From positions 372,001-436,000 of the forward strand of contig JACJYD010000002.1 of the NCBI GenBank assembly GCA_020636275.1: a stretch of 64,000 nt of DNA, in the 5' to 3' direction. This document shows positions 1 to 8,710 of the stretch, piece by piece. Numbering within the stretch: the stretch's first letter is position 1; every line of letters starts with the position of its first letter. The notes under the pieces were generated by a model that did no database searches, was not told the origin of the DNA, and saw only the letters and a program-made list of their open reading frames with translations. Origin of the DNA: Lewinellaceae bacterium. Lineage in GTDB: Bacteria > Bacteroidota > Bacteroidia > Chitinophagales > Saprospiraceae. Both the position numbers and the translations under genes were made by a program.

Positions 1-470
1 CCTTCCATCATATTTACGGAACTCTCTCCTGTGACGGAAAAATAGAGAATACCCAAATTTTCAGAAACGGCATCCCAGGTCTCTTTCTGTGTTTCCAGCC
101 TTTGCGCGTTCGAATAAATATTTCCAGTTGGTCGTAGTCTGTTGACTTGGGGCAAAGCCAGGCCTTTATTCAAACATCTCGCTTCCATTTGAACCTTTAC
201 TTTTTCTCCAGGCGCGATTTCCACTAGCCAGGTGTTTGCATTTGTTTGAGTGATATTATCATCTTCCAGGACATTATATATCGCTAAACTTTGGCAGGAG
301 TGACAATCTGGATCCATTAAAATTTCACCTTTTTTCACTACCCTTATGGTTTTTATATTGGATGTATTTTCCAGAACAGCTGACAACTTAATATTGCTTG
401 TTACATTTGTTTCTTGTGCATGAATAAAGAAAGCAGCATGGAGAAATAGAGTAATATATAGTACTTTCAT
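1..470 (-). CDS. Secreted hypothetical protein, C-terminus beyond window
   Basis: An ATG at 470-468 opens a minus-strand frame that stays open to the window edge, giving about 156 residues. The N-terminus (MKVLYITLFLHAAFFIHAQ) is a typical signal peptide with a cleavage site after HA. The mature part contains a DCHSC motif (two cysteines three apart) near residue 60 and is otherwise unrecognised. Its start lies 2 bases past the stop of the upstream secreted gene, so the two are almost certainly co-transcribed with the EAD-like gene. The stretch is clearly AT-rich compared with the window average. I do not recognise a family; the protein is probably periplasmic or surface-exposed. Confidence 0.75.
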   Translation of the reverse strand, partial: MKVLYITLFLHAAFFIHAQETNVTSNIKLSAVLENTSNIKTIRVVKKGEILMDPDCHSCQSLAIYNVLEDDNITQTNANTWLVEIAPGEKVKVQMEARCLNKGLALPQVNRLRPTGNIYSNAQRLETQKETWDAVSENLGILYFSVTGESSVNMME

Positions 471-472
471 TG

Positions 473-1564
473 TTAATTTTTTTCCCTAGACAAGTCTGAA
501 AATTCCAGCATTCCTTCTTCAAATGCGGCCTTTAAATTACTGCTCATGGCATTTCCGTGCCGGCTATAGTCCACGCCTTTTAACCAAATTTGAAATCCGG
601 AAAAGTTTGAAACGAGTATTAATTCTCCATGACAATCCGGGGTGTCAATCATCATGTCCGGGGTTAATACCTTAAATCTTTCTGGAGAAAGGCCCAGAAT
701 ATCCTTGTTCATTTCCTTTAGAAAAAGGAAAAATAAACTCTCATCCATGGGGTCGTGAAAAGAAAAAATATCCAAGATTTGCTTGAAATTGAAAGGACAT
801 GGGATTTTCATAAATCCTTTCATTGGCTGAGTGAAATATGGAAATTCTCTGACGTTTTCTACTTTTTCAAAATCTAATAATGTAATTTTTTTTATGTTAT
901 CTTCAATATTTATGGATTCTTTTTGATTTGACAAAATCCAATTTTTTAAAATTCTTCTTTCCGTCTCTTTGTCGATGGAGTCGGAAACTATTATTGTAAT
1001 GGTTGAATCCGTTGTCTCTTCATTGATTGGATTGAGTTTTGGGCTTTCCCAGGATTCCTTTTCCGGGATTTGACATTCGCGATTTTGCCTCAAATTATCG
1101 AATTTAATTTTTTTGCTCAATACTTGTGCTGTTTGAAAATTTTTATTTGTATCTGACTTTTTATCTGCCCATTGGAGGGCTTTATTTAGTTCTATGCTAG
1201 CCTCTTTTAATATTGAAAAATCTCTGCTGCAAAAATTAGTATCAGTGAAGGTGTAATTATTGAATTTAATGGCAGCAAGGCAATAATGGTATTTGAATTT
1301 ATTGATATTTTTCTTTAGTATTTTTTGCCTGACCAAGTATTGAGATTTTTCAAAAAGCAGGATCTCTTGAATTGCTTTTCTGTTTTCGATGGAATCCAGC
1401 AAGTCATTGGATGTTAATCTTTCATATGAATCAAATAGATGCATTTTTGCTTCGCCGACATTTTGTGAAAGCACAGGAATTGTAAAAAGTAGGAAGTATA
1501 GCAAAAGGCAAAAGGAAAGGTTGAATTTATTTGTCAATTTGAATGTTTTTAAATGGTATGTCAT
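473..1564 (-). CDS. Secreted hypothetical protein
   Basis: A 363-residue protein whose first 35 residues carry a hydrophobic signal sequence ending in VLSQ. The rest is mixed helix and strand, with a serine/threonine-rich linker near residues 180-200. I recognise no enzyme motif. The ATG at 1564 lies inside the end of the upstream EAD-like gene, giving a 38-base overlap. The next in-frame ATG is only at about residue 41, past the signal peptide, so the upstream start is preferred. The small spacing on both sides implies one transcription unit with its neighbours. Base composition is AT-rich, unlike the genes after 7000, which hints at foreign origin. Function unknown. Confidence 0.75.
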   Translation of the reverse strand: MTYHLKTFKLTNKFNLSFCLLLYFLLFTIPVLSQNVGEAKMHLFDSYERLTSNDLLDSIENRKAIQEILLFEKSQYLVRQKILKKNINKFKYHYCLAAIKFNNYTFTDTNFCSRDFSILKEASIELNKALQWADKKSDTNKNFQTAQVLSKKIKFDNLRQNRECQIPEKESWESPKLNPINEETTDSTITIIVSDSIDKETERRILKNWILSNQKESINIEDNIKKITLLDFEKVENVREFPYFTQPMKGFMKIPCPFNFKQILDIFSFHDPMDESLFFLFLKEMNKDILGLSPERFKVLTPDMMIDTPDCHGELILVSNFSGFQIWLKGVDYSRHGNAMSSNLKAAFEEGMLEFSDLSREKN

Positions 1565-2258
1565 CGGCTGTTTTTATTGTAATAGTGTCGAGTTGAACCT
1601 TATCAAGTGTAAACGAAATGCTATCCTGATCAAGTACTTTTTTTACTTCTAATACAGTAATGAAACCATCACGTGTCAGGTTAAAAGAAGCTGTTTCTTG
1701 TTCCATTGGGCATTCAAATTGAAAGTATCCGTTCTTGTCAGTTTGGAGGATTATTTTTTTTTCGTTCAAATAAAACTCCACTTTTACTTGTTCAATTGGA
1801 TTCCTGGTATTTGAGTCCAGTACTTGTCCGAAGATAGGTTTAAATCTGCTTTCGATTTCGAAATGGTTCCCTTCCTTTGGTACAAAACGATATTTACTAA
1901 GGAATACTGCTGCAAAAATAAAGATGATTGCCAAAGCCATTAGTCGCAAAGTAGGTCGGAGGAAGGGGCCTTTCCCCCTTCTTTTATCTATTTGGAAGTC
2001 GTCTCTCAGGAGATCTTCAATGATTCTGGCAATAGAGTCGTTAATTTTTGAAATTCCAATGGTTTGTTGTTCGTAGGATAGTATGCCTTTGACCAGGTCG
2101 CTGGAATAGTTTCTGAAATTGGCAGAGAGCGCAACTATCTCTTCCCTTCTTTTCCTATTTTTAATGGTATTCAGTTCATTAAGCAAGCTATTAATAGCTT
2201 TTTCCGTTTCTCCGTTTTCTAGGTAGGTCCTTAGTTGGTTGATTTGTTCCTTTTTCAT
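1527..2258 (-). CDS. Membrane protein: EAD11-like domain, TM helix, carboxypeptidase-regulatory-like domain
   Basis: A 243-residue protein in three parts. Residues 1-85 resemble effector-associated domain 11 (EAD11), a small helical adaptor domain used for partner recruitment in NTP-dependent conflict and signalling systems: a helical segment of the LENGETEKAINSLL type, then EIVALSANF, then a KGILS...ISKINDSIARIIEDL segment. Residues about 105-123 form one transmembrane helix. Residues 140-200 (GQVLDSNTRNPIEQVKV, then DKNGYFQFECP) look like a carboxypeptidase-D regulatory-like beta-sandwich outside the membrane. It would thus join a cytoplasmic adaptor to an extracytoplasmic domain. It heads the three-gene cluster with two secreted proteins. 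The EAD11 call is from remembered family pattern, not a search. Confidence 0.72.
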   Translation of the reverse strand: MKKEQINQLRTYLENGETEKAINSLLNELNTIKNRKRREEIVALSANFRNYSSDLVKGILSYEQQTIGISKINDSIARIIEDLLRDDFQIDKRRGKGPFLRPTLRLMALAIIFIFAAVFLSKYRFVPKEGNHFEIESRFKPIFGQVLDSNTRNPIEQVKVEFYLNEKKIILQTDKNGYFQFECPMEQETASFNLTRDGFITVLEVKKVLDQDSISFTLDKVQLDTITIKTADDIPFKNIQIDK

Positions 2259-2281
2259 TTCCGTGTCTTTAATACGTCCCT

Positions 2282-2464
2282 CTACCCCCCAACCCCCTCT
2301 TTGAGGATCTGGTTGGCATAGAGGTACATCTTTTCCAAGAGGTACTTATAAAAGATAAAGCCCAGGATGTAGTCGCGGAATTCATCGGCGTTCATCTTGC
2401 CGCGGAGGGTGTAGGCGATGTTCAAGAGTTGTTGTTCGAGGAGGCGTTTGTGGGCGTCGGACAT
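2282..2464 (-). pseudogene. hsdM: Truncated HsdM (type I restriction methyltransferase) N-terminus
   Basis: Sixty codons match the start of the type I restriction-modification methyltransferase HsdM N-terminal helical domain (MSDAHKRLLEQQLLNIAYTL and YILGFIFYKYLLEKMY). The frame then ends abruptly at a G-rich junction (GAGGGGGTTGGGGGGTAG) just before the EAD-like gene. A full HsdM is around 500 residues or more, so the catalytic SAM domain is missing. No hsdS or hsdR follows. The most likely explanation is a remnant left when a restriction island was replaced or deleted. A short expressed protein remains possible because the start and upstream region are intact. Confidence 0.8.
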
Positions 2465-2954
2465 GGGAAAGAGGGCGCGTTAGTGAACGGGAGTAAATAT
2501 AATGTTTGGGGAGGAAAGAGAAAAGTCGCAGAAGCGGCAAAATGAAATTTTTTCTTTATGCATTGCACAAAGGGTATTGACAGGCAGGAAGTATAATGGT
2601 TATATTTAGGCAGTTGAATACAGGAAAACTTCCCTTATATCAATTGTGAATGTGATTTCACACCGATATTTCCGGGGTTGAGAAGTCGTCTAAAGCTCTC
2701 AACCAGCCGGCGAATCCGGCAATTCTCTTAATCTCGAATACGATTAAAGAAGAATTCCATCCTACAGCCTCCCGGACATTACAAAGGTAAGTGTCTCTTG
2801 GTGTACTTTACAATGGAGGGAATGTTGCGACTTTTGATTTGGAGACTTGAATTGCACCGCAAAAGAGCACAGTTTAAGTTTTTCGCTTAAAATTTCAATA
2901 GAACGTTTTTAATTTTTTCCAAACTTCATTTCAAACAATTATAACCCCACCTGC
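2465..2954. other. Gene-free interval with clustered stem-loops
   Basis: This 490-base interval lies between the divergently oriented hsdM remnant and the large T9SS gene. I see no credible coding frame. It contains three adjacent inverted repeats at 2676-2756, listed separately, and must hold the promoters for both flanking genes. No perfect TAnnTTTG element stands out on either strand; TATATTTA near 2490-2497 on the minus strand is the nearest. A TTGACA/TATAAT-like pair near 2577-2597 has the wrong spacing to be a promoter. Confidence 0.6.
2676..2756. ncRNA. Candidate structured RNA: three consecutive stem-loops
   Basis: Three inverted repeats follow each other within 81 bases. GGTTGAGA (2676-2683) pairs with TCTCAACC (2697-2704). 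GCCGG (2706-2710) pairs with CCGGC (2716-2720) around a five-base loop. AATTCT-C-TTAATC (2721-2733) pairs with GATTAA-A-G-A-AGAATT (2742-2756), giving 12-13 pairs with small bulges. There is no U-tract, so a simple terminator is unlikely. Strand and expression are unknown. It could be the 5' leader of the gene at 2955, an independent small RNA, or the scar of a mobile element. Confidence 0.4.
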
Positions 2955-5900
2955 ATGAGCAATTATTACATCTCCCTAAAGGCAGCCCTTAGTCTGGTCA
3001 TCTCGATCCAACTTTTTCTTCCATTTGCAACAGGGAATGACAAGGTAAGTTCCAAATCCATAACGGAAGATTTTATTACTGCACCACTTCCCCCAATAGA
3101 TCCTGTTTTCGATACGTCCTATATAGCTATTGAATTTAAGAACCCGGATGAAGGCAGCTTCCCCACTGACATTGGAGAGCAATGGGTAGAGAAAGGCTTT
3201 GCCATGCAAATGGGGAATACCGTATTTGCCAATGGCCCTTTCCCTTACAATTTGGATTGCGCAGACCCCGACGTTTATTGTGGGTTTGAGTTTTTCCCAG
3301 ATGGGCAGCTCGCCTTATATCCAAGCACCCTGCATCTTTTTATTCCCGAAGAAACCGGGCTGATTATCACAAGTATTGAGGTAATCCTTATTGATTATTG
3401 TAGCGAGTACTGCACTGAGGCAAGGTTTTATGACCAGGATGAAAATCTTCTGGAAGCAGTAGGAAATCAGCTGATCGGAGAGGTTGAGACCCTTGCATTC
3501 ATGAACCAGGCCTCCAATCCGGTTGCGGAGGTTCAGGTAAGCGCTTTGGAAGGATTTATTCAGGAGATCCGGATACATTGTTTGAAGCTGGAGCATCACC
3601 ACAAACTGGTAAGCGACTACAATGACGAGAGGAGCACTTACTTCAGAGGGAACTCACAATTTGAACGATTTGCCGTTGCCGCAGACGGTTCTAGTGTTTC
3701 CCTTTTCAAGCTGCAAGCGCCATGTCAAAATATATCCAATTTGACTCTGAGAATAAAGGAAGGTGGCAGCACCCCGGTTATCGATTGGCACGGACAATTC
3801 CAGGTCGAGGAAACCGGGAGTGATTACGTGATTTTTGAATACGAGCATCCATTGTTGCTAATGGATTATAATGTTTCGCATCTAACCTTTTCCATTGAAG
3901 TTTTCGACACGCAGGAGGAAAAAGTAATTGCCCGATTCCCACTAGAGGTTTGGAGAGCTCCGGTCTTGATCATGCATGGCTTTTTTACTTCTTATAACGA
4001 TGGCTATATAATAAAGCAACATCTGGTGGAGTCAGGGCTATATGATCCTTCATTCATAGAAATCCCTAATTACCGGCTTTATAAAAACGAACCTATTCCA
4101 AATAATGTGACTTTCGTTTTAGGCGGGTTGAAATATCTGATTAAAGATCGGATAGCGAAGGACAAAAAATGTGTGGCAGGAAAAGCAGATTTGATCGGAC
4201 TAGAGACCGGCGGACTTTTAGCCAGGCTTTACCTGCAAAGTCCTTCCTACCAGGAAGAAAAAATTCATTACCGCTCCCTCATCACCGTCAACACCCCACA
4301 CTCAGGAACCCAATTAGCCAACCTTGCTGAAGAAAATACACTTCAGGCGACCTTTGCCTGCGATAAGCTGGAATTCTTTTTGGGCGACTGTCAAAGCTAC
4401 GCATTGAATGATCTGAAGGTGGATGGCGATTTTATTCTCAAACAACTAAATGGCGCTTCAAAGAATGCGAACATTGCCCCTTCTCATGCCATTGTTATTT
4501 TGAGGAATTTGGAGCTGTTTAATCCTCCAGGAGTGCCGTCAGACGATTTAAAAAAATTAAAAAAGAAGAAAAAAATATCAAAATTCAAAATAGCTAAATT
4601 AATAATTGAGCTTATTTTGGACCCATTGGTAGAGATTGGAACAGAAAATTCAGAAGGGAGTTTCTACGAAAACTTATTCAATGAGGATGCCCATAACTTT
4701 TTAATCCCCAGAGAAAGCCAGAAAGGAGGATTGGAAGCCCCTTATATCTCACCATCTTTCTCCATTTTGGAAACTGGAACTGATATTTCACCCCAGGTCA
4801 GCGCCAAAATAGCAGAATTACTGACCCAGAAAATAAATGTCTCCTTTTCTCAATATGGATTTAACCCTCCTCTTTTGGTATACAATGGTCTGCCTTTTCT
4901 TAAAGAAGAGCCTCCATATCTTGCAGAGTTGGATTCTACATCCTTTGTCCAGATCAATAGTCCCAATTCCGGACAAATGTTTAACCCGGGCGATTCCATC
5001 CAGATCCATATCCTGGGGAGTGAGCACATTTTGCAGATCATAGCCATTGTAGATTATGATCCAGACCAGTTTTATGCTACTGGACTATCCGGCAATGAAC
5101 ATACTTTTTCCTGGGTGGTTGACACCTTCCAGGCAGGCCCCAGGACACTAATGGCTATTGGATATGACACCCTCCTACAGAATTACGTATTCGATACCCT
5201 GCAAATAAATATACAGCCTCCTGTTTCTTTTATTCCAAACGAAATAATTGTAGAACCGGAGGCACTTTGGATGCAAAAAGGCTACCAGGTCCAACCTGAT
5301 ATTTTTGCCGTTTCCGGCAACATGATAATGAAGATAAATGGTTCCACAGAGATCCAATACGATTTCTCAACAAGTAATGCTGTCGCTTCTCCAGATGGTG
5401 TAATCGAGGGATTAGAGGTTGGGACAGATACTTTGGTCGTACACTATGGAGGGCTTACCAGTCCGGCTGTTCCCATTCTGATCGTCGATTCCATATCTGT
5501 AATCCTGCCACTTTCGGTTTCCGTCAACGCCGAAAATGCGAATTGTGGGCTGGAGAACGGCAGTATTTCCGTATTGGCAGAAAATGGTGCCCCCCCCTAC
5601 ACATTCACGTGGAATACGAATCAGACGGATTCCGTTCTGACAAATTTAGCAGCGGGCAACTATACCGTTTCTGTCTCTGATGCAACCGGATTAACAGGGG
5701 TTTTTGAAATAGAAATAACGAATTCCCTGCCGCCGGACGTTCAGCTCGATGCAAACCCCGTCACCTGTTTGAATCCAACAACCACTATCATTCCCAATAT
5801 TTCGGGAGGGGAGACGCCATTTTCCTTTGAATGGAGCACAGGTAGCGTTGACTCGATCCTTTTCCAAGTACTCCCGGGGTCTTACGAAATAAGTGTAACG

Positions 5901-6869
5901 GATGTCAATGGCTGTACAGGAACTGCTTTCATTGAAATTGATGATATTGCTACTGCTACACTGGATTTTACCCTAGATAGTCCAACCTGCGGGGAACCAA
6001 ATGGAGCGATCGTGGTCAGTGCTCAAGGCGGCAGCCCCATAACATCTTATTCCTGGAGCAATGGCTCCAATTCAGAACAAATCGACAATTTGTTCCCCGG
6101 CCTTTATTCCATCACAGCAACGGATGAAAATGGTTGTACGATTGTAGACAGCGTAGCCTTGGAATTTGAGCCCTTGGCCGAAATTCAAATCCTTACACAG
6201 CACACCTCCTGCGATGGCACAGATGGCCAGGCCACAGTAATTGTAGAGGGGGGAAGCCCTGTAGTTGCATATTCATGGAGTAATGGCGCTACTACACCCT
6301 CTATTGATAGCCTACCTGGCGGCACCTATTCCGTAACTGTTACTGATGTCAATGGTTGTGAGATTGTGGCTTCAAGCGAAATTTTGAGCTTGACCAGCCC
6401 TTTTATTGATCTGGGCGATGATATCACCATCAACCAAGGGGAGCAAGTCATTCTTGATGCGAGTGAACCTGGATGGACCTACTTATGGTCCACAGGGGAT
6501 ACGACCTCTTCCATCATTGTGGAGACTAGTGGAACCTACTCTGTCATCGTGACCAACGAATCGGGATGCTCGGCATCGGATGAAATTGTCGTAACTGTCA
6601 TTTCGTCGACAAGTGAACCAACGAAGGCTGTCTTCTTGCTGGTCACACCCAACCCTACATCCGGTCTTATTACTTTGTCGTGCCCAACCCAGCCCATCAC
6701 CTCAATGAGGATTTTTGACTCAATAGGCAGGCTGATCGTTGAAGCAGGTGTTTTTCTCAAAGAGGGAGAACAACGGGAATTTGACCTTTCCGATCTTCCC
6801 GCAGGAAATTACCTTCTTCAAGTTGTAGGAGAAGAGTTTGTGAGCAATGTCATTGTAGTAAAGAGTTAA
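2955..6869 (+). CDS. T9SS-secreted protein with altered alpha/beta-hydrolase domain and SprB repeats
   Basis: A 1304-residue surface protein. Residues 1-28 are a signal peptide. About 330-620 resemble PGAP1/lipase-type alpha/beta hydrolases: VLIMHGFF (oxyanion strand), a nucleophile-elbow segment DLIGLETGGLLARLY, and TVNTPHSG. At the elbow the family GHSxGG motif reads GLETGG, so Glu417 replaces the catalytic serine. About 855-1135 hold four SprB-like repeats (each with GSxxVxAxGGxPP...YSWSxG...VTVTDxNGC character), followed by an Ig-like domain. About 1225-1304 is a type IX sorting domain (VTPNPTSGLI through LPAGNYLLQV). A lysine-rich patch near residue 535 interrupts the hydrolase region. 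Expected on the cell surface; hydrolytic activity is doubtful. Confidence 0.88.
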   Translation: MSNYYISLKAALSLVISIQLFLPFATGNDKVSSKSITEDFITAPLPPIDPVFDTSYIAIEFKNPDEGSFPTDIGEQWVEKGFAMQMGNTVFANGPFPYNLDCADPDVYCGFEFFPDGQLALYPSTLHLFIPEETGLIITSIEVILIDYCSEYCTEARFYDQDENLLEAVGNQLIGEVETLAFMNQASNPVAEVQVSALEGFIQEIRIHCLKLEHHHKLVSDYNDERSTYFRGNSQFERFAVAADGSSVSLFKLQAPCQNISNLTLRIKEGGSTPVIDWHGQFQVEETGSDYVIFEYEHPLLLMDYNVSHLTFSIEVFDTQEEKVIARFPLEVWRAPVLIMHGFFTSYNDGYIIKQHLVESGLYDPSFIEIPNYRLYKNEPIPNNVTFVLGGLKYLIKDRIAKDKKCVAGKADLIGLETGGLLARLYLQSPSYQEEKIHYRSLITVNTPHSGTQLANLAEENTLQATFACDKLEFFLGDCQSYALNDLKVDGDFILKQLNGASKNANIAPSHAIVILRNLELFNPPGVPSDDLKKLKKKKKISKFKIAKLIIELILDPLVEIGTENSEGSFYENLFNEDAHNFLIPRESQKGGLEAPYISPSFSILETGTDISPQVSAKIAELLTQKINVSFSQYGFNPPLLVYNGLPFLKEEPPYLAELDSTSFVQINSPNSGQMFNPGDSIQIHILGSEHILQIIAIVDYDPDQFYATGLSGNEHTFSWVVDTFQAGPRTLMAIGYDTLLQNYVFDTLQINIQPPVSFIPNEIIVEPEALWMQKGYQVQPDIFAVSGNMIMKINGSTEIQYDFSTSNAVASPDGVIEGLEVGTDTLVVHYGGLTSPAVPILIVDSISVILPLSVSVNAENANCGLENGSISVLAENGAPPYTFTWNTNQTDSVLTNLAAGNYTVSVSDATGLTGVFEIEITNSLPPDVQLDANPVTCLNPTTTIIPNISGGETPFSFEWSTGSVDSILFQVLPGSYEISVTDVNGCTGTAFIEIDDIATATLDFTLDSPTCGEPNGAIVVSAQGGSPITSYSWSNGSNSEQIDNLFPGLYSITATDENGCTIVDSVALEFEPLAEIQILTQHTSCDGTDGQATVIVEGGSPVVAYSWSNGATTPSIDSLPGGTYSVTVTDVNGCEIVASSEILSLTSPFIDLGDDITINQGEQVILDASEPGWTYLWSTGDTTSSIIVETSGTYSVIVTNESGCSASDEIVVTVISSTSEPTKAVFLLVTPNPTSGLITLSCPTQPITSMRIFDSIGRLIVEAGVFLKEGEQREFDLSDLPAGNYLLQVVGEEFVSNVIVVKS

Positions 6870-7142
6870 ATTTTCAAGGTTCTTCGAACCCGGAAAGTCA
6901 TTTTAGATTCATTAGAGGGTTGTCTGTCACAGATGGACTACACATGAAATTCCCCGTATTTAGCTAAATTCAGTGAATAAAAATGCTTTCCACCCCGGCC
7001 CTCCTTTCCGATGTTTTCTCACCTTACTTCCTTACCTTCGCACCGTTTTGATGGACAAGTAAGTGTTTGGGCAAGACATATGTTCAATATGTTTCCGCCC
7101 ATATTTATTTTACATAACGGACTTGTCCTCAATTCTCTAAGA

Positions 7143-7757
7143 ATGAAACCCGCGCGACTGCTCTCCCTCCTTTTCCTGCTTGCTTCCGTCCATTTTGTCC
7201 ATGCCCAAAACTTTGAGCTCATGACGGGCACCAAGCGGATGTTTTTCGATGTCAAATACATAAAAATATTTGACGGCCACAAAAACCTGTCGCTGCTCAG
7301 TCGTACGCGGGCGAATGTCGAGTACGACGGGAATGCCGATCTCTTCACGGGCACCTATCTGAACTATAGTGTAAAGGCGGGTTTTGGGGGAACCGTGGTA
7401 GGCCGGATATCCAGCACCGGCTCGGGCTTTGATATCGGCGTGCACTACTTCAAGGTCAGTCCCAAATTCTTTGCGTACATCCTTCCCACTGTCCAGATTA
7501 CGGATGAACTGTTCTTTACCTACCTGGCATTCCTGAGGTACTCGCCCATGCTGAAGAAGGACTGGAAGATCAACTCCAGTCTGGAGCTGTTCTCGGCCTT
7601 TAACAATGGGGGACACCTGAAGAGCCTGCAACGAATCCGGCTCGGTGTGGGCAAAAAAGGCTATTCCTTTGGCTTGGCCCTTGATTTCGTTGAAAAAGGG
7701 GGACGGTTAGAAGACGTGGATACCAATCCGGGGGTGTTTGTCCAAAAACAATTTTAG
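7143..7757 (+). CDS. Outer-membrane beta-barrel-like protein
   Basis: A 204-residue protein starting with a clear signal peptide (MKPARLLSLLFLLASVHFVHA). I chose the ATG at 7143 because an in-frame ATG 44 codons upstream would put a non-signal-like stretch ahead of it. The mature part alternates hydrophobic and polar residues with aromatic girdles (YLNYSVKAGFG, FDIGVHYFKV, YSFGLALDF), as in small outer-membrane barrels. It ends in QKQF, and a terminal phenylalanine is typical of barrel proteins. It stands alone between the T9SS gene and the convergent FkbM gene. No specific family is recognised. Confidence 0.7.
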   Translation: MKPARLLSLLFLLASVHFVHAQNFELMTGTKRMFFDVKYIKIFDGHKNLSLLSRTRANVEYDGNADLFTGTYLNYSVKAGFGGTVVGRISSTGSGFDIGVHYFKVSPKFFAYILPTVQITDELFFTYLAFLRYSPMLKKDWKINSSLELFSAFNNGGHLKSLQRIRLGVGKKGYSFGLALDFVEKGGRLEDVDTNPGVFVQKQF

Positions 7758-7788
7758 GGGGCAGGAAAGGATTATTCCCCTTACTACC

Positions 7789-8586
7789 CTACTTTTTACG
7801 CAAAGCCTCGATCAACGCGGGTTCGTCCTTGTTTACGGCCAAAAAATTGGGACCGATAAAGTCCTCGTATTTGAAGGCGTATTCCCGGAATTCCACTTCT
7901 TTTGGAAAGATCTTTCCGAGTATATATCCGTATTCTTCAAAAAAATGGTAAAAGTCGATCAGCAGTTTTTTGGTCGAAATATTGATGTACCCATATTCAA
8001 ACTGGATCGCTTTGATCCGCTTTTTCCGGAGGAGGTCCTGAAAACCCAACAGCGCGTCGTATTCGGCGCCTTCAAGGTCGAGCTTTAAAAAATCGATATT
8101 TTCGATCTGGTTTTCGCGGGCAAATTCGTCCCCACTGATCAATTCGATGGTCTGCCGGGAGCTCGGCTGGTAGGACAGGCCCTCGATGTCGTAAAGGGAA
8201 GAATGGGTGTGGGAGGGGTAGACGTTGATCTCTTTGGCGACGGCTTCGAAGTACAGCCCCTTTTTTACCGGGATGATATTAGGGTAGGGGGCGAGGTTTG
8301 CCTGCAGTTCGAGGAAGGTGCGCTCTACCGGTTCGAGCGCGTATATGGTGGCCTGGGGACAGTACCGGGCCAGGGCGAGGCTGTATTTGCCGACATTGGC
8401 GCCTGCGTCGATCAGGACCGAGGGCTGGAACCCGGCGATCTTCCGGATGACGGTAAGCTCGCCGTTGGAGCTGATGTCGTGATTCCGGTTTTCGTAAAAC
8501 CGGTTGAGCGAGCGTCCAAACCCTGCCAGGTTTTTGAACAACCAGTTGTGTGAATTTCGTTTGAAGAACCGCTTGATGGGTTTCAT
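7789..8586 (-). CDS. FkbM family SAM-dependent methyltransferase
   Basis: A 265-residue protein with the SAM-binding motif I region VLIDAGANVGKYSLALARY near residues 55-75, then ALEP (motif II) and IDFLKLDLEGAEYDAL, the hallmark of FkbM methyltransferases. These O-methylate sugars or other secondary hydroxyls, often on surface polysaccharides. The start MKPIKRFF at 8586 is preferred; the frame extends 42 codons further upstream but that part looks non-coding and would run into the divergent Mur ligase start. The 124 bases between 8586 and 8711 therefore hold divergent promoters. The substrate cannot be told from sequence. Confidence 0.85.
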   Translation of the reverse strand: MKPIKRFFKRNSHNWLFKNLAGFGRSLNRFYENRNHDISSNGELTVIRKIAGFQPSVLIDAGANVGKYSLALARYCPQATIYALEPVERTFLELQANLAPYPNIIPVKKGLYFEAVAKEINVYPSHTHSSLYDIEGLSYQPSSRQTIELISGDEFARENQIENIDFLKLDLEGAEYDALLGFQDLLRKKRIKAIQFEYGYINISTKKLLIDFYHFFEEYGYILGKIFPKEVEFREYAFKYEDFIGPNFLAVNKDEPALIEALRKK

Positions 8587-8710
8587 GCGCCACAAATTTT
8601 GCCCCAAAATAGGGCTTTTGTACCTATTATTTGCCTTATCTTGACGGTCGAAACCAACGCCTGCACGCCGGGCACTGCCGGCCATCAGATCGATTAAAAC
8701 AACTGGAAAC

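Noticed and set aside
2577..2597. TTGACA/TATAAT sigma70-like promoter
   Set aside because: The spacing is only about nine bases and the lineage uses a different promoter type.
2706..2720. T-arm-like stem suggesting a degenerate tRNA
   Set aside because: The loop has five instead of seven bases and no acceptor or anticodon arms can be drawn.
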